A stretch of 64,000 nt of DNA from assembly GCA_017616695.1 (NCBI GenBank), contig JAFZXN010000030.1, positions 40,639 through 104,638 on the forward strand, given 5' to 3'. Source of the DNA: Clostridia bacterium. GTDB taxonomy: Bacteria; Bacillota; Clostridia; Christensenellales; Borkfalkiaceae. Position numbers and translations under genes: made by a program. The notes below the pieces were generated by a model, which saw only the letters and a list, made by a program, of their open reading frames with translations, was not told where the DNA came from and made no database searches. Numbering within the stretch: position 1 is the stretch's first letter; every line of letters starts with the position of its first letter. Shown in pieces: positions 19,269 to 25,817 of the stretch.

Positions 19269-19521
19269 GCCAAATTCGGGAGTTCGGCTTTGCCGCGCTC
19301 TTCACTTCAAAAAACTTTTATAAAAGGGGTATTATAGATAATAAAATTAGCTACGCTATTAGCAGATAGAAACATAATCTATCGTGTTTACAATAGTGTT
19401 GGCGTATTTTGTTATTTATAATACTCTCAATATTTGAAGTGAACGAGTTTGGCGACTTATACGATAGACGTGTGTTTTCTATATTTGCCGTCTTCGTATG
19501 AGGGCGGCATCTTATTTTTTT
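19269..19521 (+). ncRNA. Unassigned structured small RNA, about 250 nt with terminator
   Basis: Seen directly: GCCAAATTCG (19269-19278) pairs with CGAGTTTGGC (19444-19453, one G-U). A side hairpin at 19280-19300 has CGGC-TTT-GCCG. TTCACTTCAAA (19301-19311) pairs perfectly with 19433-19443. A 21-bp helix joins 19326-19346 with 19407-19427 (four G-U). CGCTATT (19354-19360) pairs with AATAGTG, and GATAGA/TCTATC closes an AACATAA loop. The result is a 185-nt rod. A terminator follows: GCCGTC/GGCGGC at 19487-19508 and T7 at 19515-19521. No frame is open through it. Size and rod shape recall 6S RNA; the closing stem plus small hairpin plus long hairpin also recalls a retron RNA, but no reverse transcriptase is in the window. 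I cannot assign a family. Confidence 0.7.
19487..19521 (+). terminator. Intrinsic terminator of the small RNA
   Basis: A 6-bp GC-rich stem, 10-base loop, ATCTTA then T7. Confidence 0.7.
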
Positions 19522-19527
19522 GCCACG

Positions 19528-19635
19528 CAAGAAAAAACATTGATCTAAATTATATAATTAAGCCGAGAGCGGCAGCGGGGATTGATTTCCCGCGTTAAGC
19601 CGCTCACGACTTACAGATCTAACGACTTTTTCTTG
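19528..19635 (+). repeat. Tandem structured element, unit 1 (108 nt)
   Basis: First of two units with a 114-nt period. The outer arms CAAGAAAAA... and ...CTTTTTCTTG can pair across the unit. Inside, GAGCGGC (19567-19573) pairs with GCCGCTC (19599-19605), and GCGGGGA (19575-19581) with TTCCCGC (19587-19593) around the loop TTGAT. The last 42 bases are identical to unit 2. Confidence 0.75.
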
Positions 19636-19652
19636 TGTTAACAAGAAAAAGT
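19624..19652. repeat. Palindrome joining the two units
   Basis: ACTTTTTCTTGT and its exact complement around GTTA. With its flanks it matches the minus strand at 42506-42547 over about 39 bases with one difference. A related palindrome with a changed loop (CCGCG) follows unit 2 at 19739-19765. Confidence 0.75.
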
Positions 19653-19749
19653 GTTAATCTAAATCATATAATTGAGCCGAGAGCGGTAGACAAGATTGAT
19701 TCTTGTCGTTAAGCCGCTCACGACTTACAGATCTAACGACTTTTTCTTG
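19642..19749 (+). repeat. Tandem structured element, unit 2 (108 nt)
   Basis: Outer helix of 19 bp with two bulges (19642-19660 with 19729-19749), then GAGCGGT/GCCGCTC and an inner stem GACAAGA (19689-19695) / TCTTGTC (19701-19707) around the same TTGAT loop. Compared with unit 1, four inner base pairs changed on both sides (C-G to A-U, G-C to C-G, G-C to A-U twice) and one G-U became G-C. Pairing is preserved while sequence is not. The unit ends 53 bases before the SLOG-like gene. Confidence 0.8.
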
Positions 19750-19802
19750 CCGCGCAAGAAAAAGTGTTAATTAGACAAATGCCGCTTTATTTTGGTCGCT
19801 GT

Positions 19803-20354
19803 ATGGACTATATTAATAAGAAAACGGCATTTATCGGACATAGAAACGTATATTACGAGGGCAAAGTATTAAAACGCCTCGAAGCGGCTGTCGGAGAACA
19901 GATAAAAAACGGCTGCAAAAGTTTTATTATGGGAACGCACGGCGATTTCGACGCGCTGGCGCTTTCCGTTTGCAAGAAGGCGCGCAAAACTTACCGCGAT
20001 ATCTATATCGAAGTCGTGCTTACGAGCTATCATACCGTCGAGCAAAAAGACGAGCTTCACTCTATGCCGTATGCAGACGTCGAAACGTTTATGTACGACG
20101 TGGATAACACGCACTTCAAAAGGCGGATAATCGTCAGTAATCGCAAGATGATCGACGAATGTGATACGCTTATTTGTTACGTCGACGAACGGCAGTACCG
20201 CAGCGGCGCAAAAAAGGCGATGAACTACGCCAAACGAAACGGCGTGAAAATAATTAATATATTTCGGGCGGACGATTTTCCCACCTTCGGCATGACCGGA
20301 TCCGAACGCAAAGCTTATTGGGCAGCCTTGACCGCCCCCCGCCCCGATAAATAA
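19803..20354 (+). CDS. SLOG-domain protein (YpsA/DUF1273-like)
   Basis: 183 residues. The start motif TAFIGHR followed by a glycine-rich turn (FIMGTHGDFDALAL, residues 37-50), the acidic/hydrophobic strands IYIEVVLTSYH and DTLICYVD, and a late RSGAKKAMNYAKRNGVKIIN match the Rossmann-like SLOG fold of YpsA/DUF1273 and related proteins, which bind nucleotides or nucleotide-derived signals. No enzymatic role is proved. The frame is open to ATG 19779 and GTG 19764, but those lie in or next to the palindrome; no start has a good ribosome site, so 19803 is a choice by homology. It lies directly downstream of the structured elements, which would form its 5' leader. Confidence 0.7.
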   Translation: MDYINKKTAFIGHRNVYYEGKVLKRLEAAVGEQIKNGCKSFIMGTHGDFDALALSVCKKARKTYRDIYIEVVLTSYHTVEQKDELHSMPYADVETFMYDVDNTHFKRRIIVSNRKMIDECDTLICYVDERQYRSGAKKAMNYAKRNGVKIINIFRADDFPTFGMTGSERKAYWAALTAPRPDK

Positions 20355-20507
20355 TTTTTTTCTTATCCCGATTTGTGACGGTACGCGGTATGTAACGTAT
20401 CAAATAGGCGACGGGCATTGCTTTTATGAAGGTAATATAAGTGAAAACAAATGCTCGTTTTTTTGATCGAAAAGTGATATAACGTTAAATAAACTCTTTT
20501 AATACAC

Positions 20508-20536
20508 TTGACAAACGGCAAAAATTAGATTAAAAT
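20508..20536 (+). promoter_or_regulatory. Promoter of the DUF4143 ATPase gene
   Basis: Consensus TTGACA, 17 bases, TAAAAT, ending 43 bases before the start codon. Confidence 0.75.
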
Positions 20537-20578
20537 AAAATCGCACTTTAGAATTATCTAAAAAAGGCGGTGTGTTTT

Positions 20579-21805
20579 ATGTATATCAAAAGACATTTGG
20601 AAGAGCAGGTATTAAAAGCTTCGGAATATTATCCCGTAGTTATGGTGTGCGGGCAGAGGCAGGTGGGCAAGTCCACAATGCTTTATCATATCAAAGAGGA
20701 AGACAGAAAATACGTTACGCTCGACGATATCAACGCACGCCGACTTGCCGAAAAAGACGTGGGGCTTTTTTTTGAAACGTACGGCTATAAGCTCATTATC
20801 GATGAATTTCAGCGTGTTCCGACGATAATGCTCGAAATAAAAAAGATAGTGGACGAGCGCGCATTAAAGGGTGAAAAAAACAGCGGTATGTTCTGGCTTA
20901 CGGGCTCGCAGAAATTCCGGATGATGAAGGACGTTTCCGAAAGTCTTGCGGGGCGCGTTGCCGTGTTCGATATGTCGGGACTTACGAGAGCCGAGATAGA
21001 CGGCGAGCCGTATCAAGCTTTTTCTCCCGATATTTCCGCTTTAAAAGAAAAGGCTGACTGCATTAAACCGAGATCGGTCCACGAGATATACGAAAATATT
21101 TTTCGCGGCGGCCTGCCAAAGCTTCTGACGAGTGATATAGATCGTGAAAGGTATTATGCGGACTACGTCAACACTTATCTTGAAAGGGACGTTAAAGACC
21201 TTGCACGGGTGGGTAAGATCAATGAATTTTATGATTTTCTCGTTTTTTTGGCGGCAAGAACGGCGCAGGAACTCAAATACGACGAAGTTGCAAAAGCAAT
21301 CGGCGTTTCCGCACCGACCGTGAAAACGTGGACGACCGTTTTGGAGCGCTCGGGAATAATCGCGCTCGTAAGACCTTATGCTTCGAATTTATCGAAAGCT
21401 ATTGTAAAAACTCCGAAAATCTATTTTTTGGATACGGGGCTTTGCGCTTTCTTGTGCCGTTGGAAAAGCAGTGAAACTTTGGAAAACGGCGCGATGGACG
21501 GGGCGATATTAGAGACTTACGTCGTTTCGGAGCTTATCAAAAACCGCTATAACGGCGGGGCTATACCCGATCTGTATTATTACAGAGATATCGATAAAAA
21601 AGAAGTGGACGTTATTATTCCCGATGGGAACGGGATATATCCCATAGAGATAAAAAAGAGCAAGAATCCGTCGCGCCCGACCAAAAATTTCGACGCGCTG
21701 TCAAAACTTAAAAAGGAAGTTTATACGGGGCTTATTATTTGTCTGAGCGACGAATTGGTGCCTTTCGATAGGTCTGCTTGGTATTGCCCGGTAAGTCTTA
21801 TTTAA
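20579..21805 (+). CDS. ATPase of the AAA_14 / DUF4143 family
   Basis: 408 residues from the ATG at 20579, behind AAAGGCGGTG; a GTG three codons earlier is less likely. Walker A is GQRQVGKST (about 25-33), Walker B LIIDEFQ (about 77-83), and sensor 1 FWLTGSQKF. A winged-helix-like segment (DEVAKAIGVSAPTVKTWTTV) and the C-terminal DUF4143 PD-(D/E)XK-like domain follow, with DLYYYRDIDKKEVDVII and YPIEIKKSKNP carrying candidate D and ExK residues. Members are widespread, often duplicated in gut Clostridia and Bacteroidetes, and their function is not established. It is transcribed alone. Confidence 0.9.
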   Translation: MYIKRHLEEQVLKASEYYPVVMVCGQRQVGKSTMLYHIKEEDRKYVTLDDINARRLAEKDVGLFFETYGYKLIIDEFQRVPTIMLEIKKIVDERALKGEKNSGMFWLTGSQKFRMMKDVSESLAGRVAVFDMSGLTRAEIDGEPYQAFSPDISALKEKADCIKPRSVHEIYENIFRGGLPKLLTSDIDRERYYADYVNTYLERDVKDLARVGKINEFYDFLVFLAARTAQELKYDEVAKAIGVSAPTVKTWTTVLERSGIIALVRPYASNLSKAIVKTPKIYFLDTGLCAFLCRWKSSETLENGAMDGAILETYVVSELIKNRYNGGAIPDLYYYRDIDKKEVDVIIPDGNGIYPIEIKKSKNPSRPTKNFDALSKLKKEVYTGLIICLSDELVPFDRSAWYCPVSLI

Positions 21806-21892
21806 AAACAAACGATAAACGGCGTTGTGTTTTATATAAAACGTTTATATCGTTTATAAAGAGCGGTTCAGAAAGAATGGCCGATGAGCGTA

Positions 21893-21976
21893 AAAACGCT
21901 TTATGCACCTTGAACGAAAACGGAAAATTTATATCACGTTTTTTTCAAAATCGGCATAAAGCGTTTTGTTTTTTAA
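21893..21976 (+). terminator. Long-loop intrinsic terminator
   Basis: A 14-bp stem AAAACGCTTTATGC (21893-21906) with GCATAAAGCGTTTT (21954-21967), 47-base loop, then GTTTTTTAA. Confidence 0.65.
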
Positions 21977-22050
21977 TATTATTCTGTTAAAATAGAAATG
22001 AGAAAAGTTTAAGGCGCGAAGTTTTAAGGCGCGTCCGGCGGAGGGGTATT

Positions 22051-23547
22051 GTGGGCAATCTGGTCATAGTCGGCGGCGGAGTTGCCGGTCTGTCGACGGG
22101 TATATACGCGCAAATGCGTGGCTATAACGCGATAATTCTCGAAAAACACAATATCACGGGCGGCAACCTTACCGGTTGGGATCGCAAAGGCTATCATATT
22201 GATAACTGCGTGCATTGGCTTATCGGCACCAACCCAAATACCAAGCATTACAAAATGTGGAAGGACCTCGGCGCGCTCGGCGAAACGGGCGTGTATCAGA
22301 GCGATCATTTTTACGTTTACGACAGCGGCGACTTCAAAATAAGCGCCGATAAAGACCTCGATAAGATGCGCGCTCAGCTCGTTTCCATTGCTCCCGAAGA
22401 CGAAAAGGAAATAGATTCTTTGATAAAAGCGATGAAACTCGTTCAAGGAATCTACGGCGTTGCGGGCGAAAAAAAGAACAAGCGCCACAACCTTTTTAAA
22501 CTGCTTATTAACTTTCCATCATTGATAAAATATTACAACTTAACGCTCGGAGAATTGGCAAAAAAGTTTGATAATCGACTTATACGCGGGTTTTTGACGT
22601 GTTTGTTTACGGAAGAATTCTCGTCGCTCATACTCGTTTTCTTCTTTGCGCTCTTTGCGGGCGGGAATGCGGCGCTACCCGAAGGCGGCTCCTTACCCAT
22701 GGCGCGGCGCATGACGGAAAGGTTTATAAACCTCGGCGGAACGGTGATGACCGGCTGCGCCGCCGAAAAGATAAACGTCAAAAACGGCAAGGCGTATTCC
22801 GTGACCGTTTCGGGCGGAGAGACCATTCAAGCCGACGCCGTGGTGATCGCCGCGGACCCTGAAGCGGTCTTCGGCAAGATGATAGATCTTCCTATGCCGC
22901 CGCAGCTTGAAAAAATGTATTCGAGCAATAAAACGAGCAGGTTTTCGAGTTTTCAATGCGCTTTCGCCTGTGACAACGCCGACGTTCCGTTTAAGGGCGA
23001 AGTGGTTTTCGACTTAAAAAAAAGCGCCGCGAAAGAGCTTAGCGGCAAAACTATGCTGTTAAGAGAGTTCTCGCACGAAAAAGACAACGCGCCGATAGGC
23101 AAAAACGTCATTCAGAGCATGGTGTTTTTCAAGGAAAAAATAGCCGAAAAGTTTATAAAACTGCGTGAAGACCGAGAGAAATACGTCAAAGAAAAGAAAC
23201 GCCTTACTGAGACAGTCGTTAAAGCCATTGGCGATAAGTACAGGTCGCTCAAAGATAAATTGACGTTTCTCGATTGCTGGACGCCAGCGACATACAAGCG
23301 TTTTACTTCGAGCCCGAGCGGTTCGTATATGTCGTTCGCTTTTTCAAAAAAGTTTATACCTTCAAGAAAAAGCAATCGCGTTAAGGGTTTGAAAAACGTT
23401 ATACTTTCCACTCAATGGATACAGGCTCTCGGCGGGCTTCCTATAGCCGCCGAATGCGGGAAGATCGCCGTAAAAACGATAGAACGGCTTAAACTCGTCA
23501 AAAAAGCCGTGAGCCCCGCGCTTCGAATGGCTATAGCAAAAAATTGA
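22051..23547 (+). CDS. CrtI/retinol-saturase-like FAD oxidoreductase, copy 1
   Basis: 498 residues starting at GTG 22051, supported by GGAGGGG seven bases upstream. The N-terminal FAD site is VIVGGGVAGLSTGIYAQ with ILEKHNITGGNLTGW; the C-terminal FAD-contact segment is ILSTQWIQALGGLPIAAECG. The family (phytoene desaturase, carotenoid isomerase, retinol saturase) works on polyenes or other lipids; no carotenoid genes are nearby, so the substrate is unknown. A paralogue follows at 23685. Bases 22568-22596, coding for FDNRLIRGFL, are identical to the intergenic R1 element at 7627-7655. Confidence 0.88.
   Translation: MGNLVIVGGGVAGLSTGIYAQMRGYNAIILEKHNITGGNLTGWDRKGYHIDNCVHWLIGTNPNTKHYKMWKDLGALGETGVYQSDHFYVYDSGDFKISADKDLDKMRAQLVSIAPEDEKEIDSLIKAMKLVQGIYGVAGEKKNKRHNLFKLLINFPSLIKYYNLTLGELAKKFDNRLIRGFLTCLFTEEFSSLILVFFFALFAGGNAALPEGGSLPMARRMTERFINLGGTVMTGCAAEKINVKNGKAYSVTVSGGETIQADAVVIAADPEAVFGKMIDLPMPPQLEKMYSSNKTSRFSSFQCAFACDNADVPFKGEVVFDLKKSAAKELSGKTMLLREFSHEKDNAPIGKNVIQSMVFFKEKIAEKFIKLREDREKYVKEKKRLTETVVKAIGDKYRSLKDKLTFLDCWTPATYKRFTSSPSGSYMSFAFSKKFIPSRKSNRVKGLKNVILSTQWIQALGGLPIAAECGKIAVKTIERLKLVKKAVSPALRMAIAKN
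22568..22596 (-). repeat. Dispersed element R1 (reverse) inside coding sequence
   Basis: 29 bases identical to 7627-7655, lying within oxidoreductase copy 1. The paralogue codes for nearly the same peptide here (FDNKVIRGFL) with different codons at several places. Confidence 0.75.
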
Positions 23548-23560
23548 TCGGTTTACGCCC

Positions 23561-23594
23561 GGCGCGATACGTTGGTATCGCGCCGTTTATTATA
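23561..23594 (+). terminator. Hairpin terminator between the oxidoreductase genes
   Basis: A perfect 10-bp stem GGCGCGATAC / GTATCGCGCC with loop GTTG, followed by a modest T-rich tail. Confidence 0.6.
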
Positions 23595-23684
23595 TTATCG
23601 TAAACGCTGATTAAAAATGCCGGATCTTGGTTATAATATATCGTATCAACGAAAAAAGCCAAAAGAGAGGTATTTGATAGCAGA

Positions 23685-25187
23685 ATGGAAAAAGTATTGA
23701 TAATAGGCGGCGGAGTAGCGGGACTTTCCGCGGGTATTTACGCTCAAAAGTCGGGCTATAAGTCGATTATTGCCGAAAGACACGATAAACTCGGCGGCCA
23801 GTTGACAGGTTGGCAAAGGGGCGGATATCACGTCGATAATTGTATCCATTGGCTGACGGGCACCAACAAAAACACGGCTTTATATAAGCGGTGGAAAGAA
23901 CTCGGTATGCTCGGCGGCGTGGATATTATTAAAGCCGAAAGTTTATATACTTACGAAAAGGGAGGCGTTAGATTGTCGCTTTGCGCCGACATAAAAAAAC
24001 TCGAAAATGATATGCTCGCAGTAGCTCCCGAAGACGTGGGCGAGATAAAAGCGCTTATATCCGCGGTCGAAACGGTCAAAAAGTTTTCGGGCACGGGCGG
24101 CGAAAACGGCGACGAAAAATTGAGCTTATCGGATATATTATTCAGGTGTCCGAGCCTTTTGAGATATTCGCTTTTAACGGTGGGCGAACTTGCGAATATG
24201 TTCGATAACAAAGTTATACGGGGGTTTTTGTGTTCGCTTTTGACAAAAGACTTTTCGGCGATAGCCCTTTTGACGGTGTTTGCGACCTTCACTTCGGGCA
24301 ACGGCTATCTCCCCGCGGGCGGCTCGCTTAAAGCGGCGCAGCGCATGGCAGAGAGATACTTGTCTCTCGGCGGAAGTGCTTATTGCAATAAAGAGGCGGT
24401 CAGATTGAACGTCGAAAAAGGCAGGGCGCGATCCGTGACTTTTGCCGACGGCAGCGAAATTTCGGCCGACGCTTTTATCTTTACGGGCGATCCGAAAATG
24501 CTGTTTAACAAAGTTATAGACGGGGATATGCCTTTTAAACTCAAGCGTTTGTATAAAAGCAAAGCGTATAAAAGGTTCTCGGCGTTTCAATGCGCGTACT
24601 CGTGCGATCTCGCCTTATTAAACTTTAAAGGCGACTTTATCTTCGAGCCGCGATATAAATTCAAAAAGCTTACGGGAAGCGACTATCTCGTGCTTAAAGA
24701 ATTTTCCCACGAAAGCTCTTTCGCACCCGAAAACAAGACGGTCTTGCAGGCTATGGTCGTCGTCGACGAAAATAGGTGCAGGGATTTTATCGATAAATAT
24801 CGTGATAAAGAGCGGTACGACGAGCTGAAAAAGGCGTATATCGACGTTATCACCGCCGCGATCATCAAAAAATTCCCGAAACTTAAAGAAAGCTTATATC
24901 TTCTCGATAGCTGGACGCCCGCGACTTACAGAAATTATACTTTGACGGAGACGGGTTCGTTCATGAGCTTTGCTTTTAAAGGCGGCGTTCTCCCTAAAAA
25001 GGTGAGCGGAAAGATACCCGGGATCAAAAACGCCTTTCTTGCCACTCAATGGCAACATTCTCCCGGAGGGCTTCCCATCGCCGCCGAATGCGGAAGGCGT
25101 GCGGTCGAACTTATCCTGTCGCGCCGCGTTTCGGGCGGAGTCGAAAAAGGAGCTGTCAAAAAGGCCCGTTTCGGCTATTCAAAGTAA
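23685..25187 (+). CDS. CrtI/retinol-saturase-like FAD oxidoreductase, copy 2
   Basis: 500 residues, alignable end to end with copy 1: FAD site VLIIGGGVAGLSAGIYAQ, HDKLGGQLTGWQRGGYHVDN, and the C-terminal FLATQWQHSPGGLPIAAECG. The Cys/His-bearing segment VDNCIHWLTGT is shared by both. The copies are clearly diverged, so the duplication is old and the two may differ in substrate or form a heterodimer. The ATG at 23685 is followed soon by a stretch (23746-23772) that matches dispersed element R1 in forward orientation. A terminator at 25319 ends the unit. Confidence 0.88.
   Translation: MEKVLIIGGGVAGLSAGIYAQKSGYKSIIAERHDKLGGQLTGWQRGGYHVDNCIHWLTGTNKNTALYKRWKELGMLGGVDIIKAESLYTYEKGGVRLSLCADIKKLENDMLAVAPEDVGEIKALISAVETVKKFSGTGGENGDEKLSLSDILFRCPSLLRYSLLTVGELANMFDNKVIRGFLCSLLTKDFSAIALLTVFATFTSGNGYLPAGGSLKAAQRMAERYLSLGGSAYCNKEAVRLNVEKGRARSVTFADGSEISADAFIFTGDPKMLFNKVIDGDMPFKLKRLYKSKAYKRFSAFQCAYSCDLALLNFKGDFIFEPRYKFKKLTGSDYLVLKEFSHESSFAPENKTVLQAMVVVDENRCRDFIDKYRDKERYDELKKAYIDVITAAIIKKFPKLKESLYLLDSWTPATYRNYTLTETGSFMSFAFKGGVLPKKVSGKIPGIKNAFLATQWQHSPGGLPIAAECGRRAVELILSRRVSGGVEKGAVKKARFGYSK
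23746..23772 (+). repeat. R1-like sequence inside coding sequence (forward)
   Basis: The core CTATAAGTCGATTAT with the upstream AAAAGTCGGG reads as codons for QKSGYKSIIA in oxidoreductase copy 2. Copy 1 codes QMRGYNAIIL at this place with a sequence unlike R1. Confidence 0.6.
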
Positions 25188-25200
25188 TCGGTGCCAACAA

Positions 25201-25226
25201 AAAGTCCGCCTATAAGTCGATTATCG
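25201..25226 (+). repeat. Dispersed element R1, full copy
   Basis: AAAGTCCGC plus the complete core, 13 bases after the stop of oxidoreductase copy 2, followed by TCGTTTTTT. Confidence 0.85.
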
Positions 25227-25318
25227 TCGTTTTTTGCAGCTACTTGTCGGTGCTTGCGCCGAAAGCTTGCGGGCGGTGTGCGATTTGATAACAAGTTTTT
25301 TCATATATTTTAACGGCG

Positions 25319-25352
25319 CGTCGGAAGCGATAAGGCTTCCGACGTTATTTTT
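25319..25352 (+). terminator. Intrinsic terminator before the V-ATPase operon
   Basis: A 10-bp stem CGTCGGAAGC / GCTTCCGACG, 6-base loop, then TTATTTTT. Confidence 0.85.
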
Positions 25353-25385
25353 GTCCGCTAAATTGACGGCGGGCGCAAAAATACA

Positions 25386-25414
25386 TTGACAAAGCGTTTC
25401 AAAACATATATAAT
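25386..25414 (+). promoter_or_regulatory. Promoter of the V-type ATPase operon
   Basis: Perfect TTGACA, 17 bases, perfect TATAAT, 80 bases before the first gene. I see no further promoter of this quality up to 34351. Confidence 0.85.
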
Positions 25415-25493
25415 ATTATAAGTTATTTATTATTGTTTACGCGCCCGCGCACGCTTAAAAAGCGAGAAAAACGGCGCGTAGCTCAACGGTCGT

Positions 25494-25817
25494 ATGATGA
25501 TTGAAGAAGTATTGAAAAACGTGCGTGAAGCAGAATCGGAGGGTGCTCTTATAAAGGAGCGCGCCGAAAAAAGCGCAGAAGAAATAAGGCTTTCGGCTGA
25601 CGCGGAGGCTGCCGATATTATTGCGCGCGCCAAAACGGAGGCAAAGGAGAACGCCGCCGCCGTTATGGAAAAGGCGCGCGAAGTCGTCGCCGAAGAAGAT
25701 AAAAAGGAACGCGCCGCTTGCACCAAAGAATGCGAAACGCTTATAAATTCCACTATAGCCGCGGCCGACGAGCTCGTGGGAGAGATCTTTTCGAGGATAG
25801 TAAATGGCAATTGCTGA
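25494..25817 (+). CDS. ntpF: V-type ATPase peripheral stalk subunit (G/H, NtpF-like)
   Basis: 107 residues, almost entirely helical and charged with an alanine/glutamate heptad pattern (EEVLKNVREAESEGALIKER, EIRLSADAEAADIIARA). This is the partner of subunit E in the right-handed coiled coil of the stator stalk. It is the first gene, the position of ntpF in Enterococcus hirae. Its end overlaps the next gene by 14 bases. No clear ribosome site is seen; ATG 25497 is an alternative start one codon later. Confidence 0.82.
   Translation: MMIEEVLKNVREAESEGALIKERAEKSAEEIRLSADAEAADIIARAKTEAKENAAAVMEKAREVVAEEDKKERAACTKECETLINSTIAAADELVGEIFSRIVNGNC

Noticed and set aside
19269..19453. Retron msr-msd RNA
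   Set aside because: The stem layout is similar, but there is no reverse transcriptase (no YxDD-type gene) anywhere in the window, and the terminator follows directly.
25473..25493. tRNA 5' end (GCGCGTAGCTCAACGG) just before ntpF
   Set aside because: Only a D-arm-like string; no anticodon or T-arm follows and ntpF starts at once.
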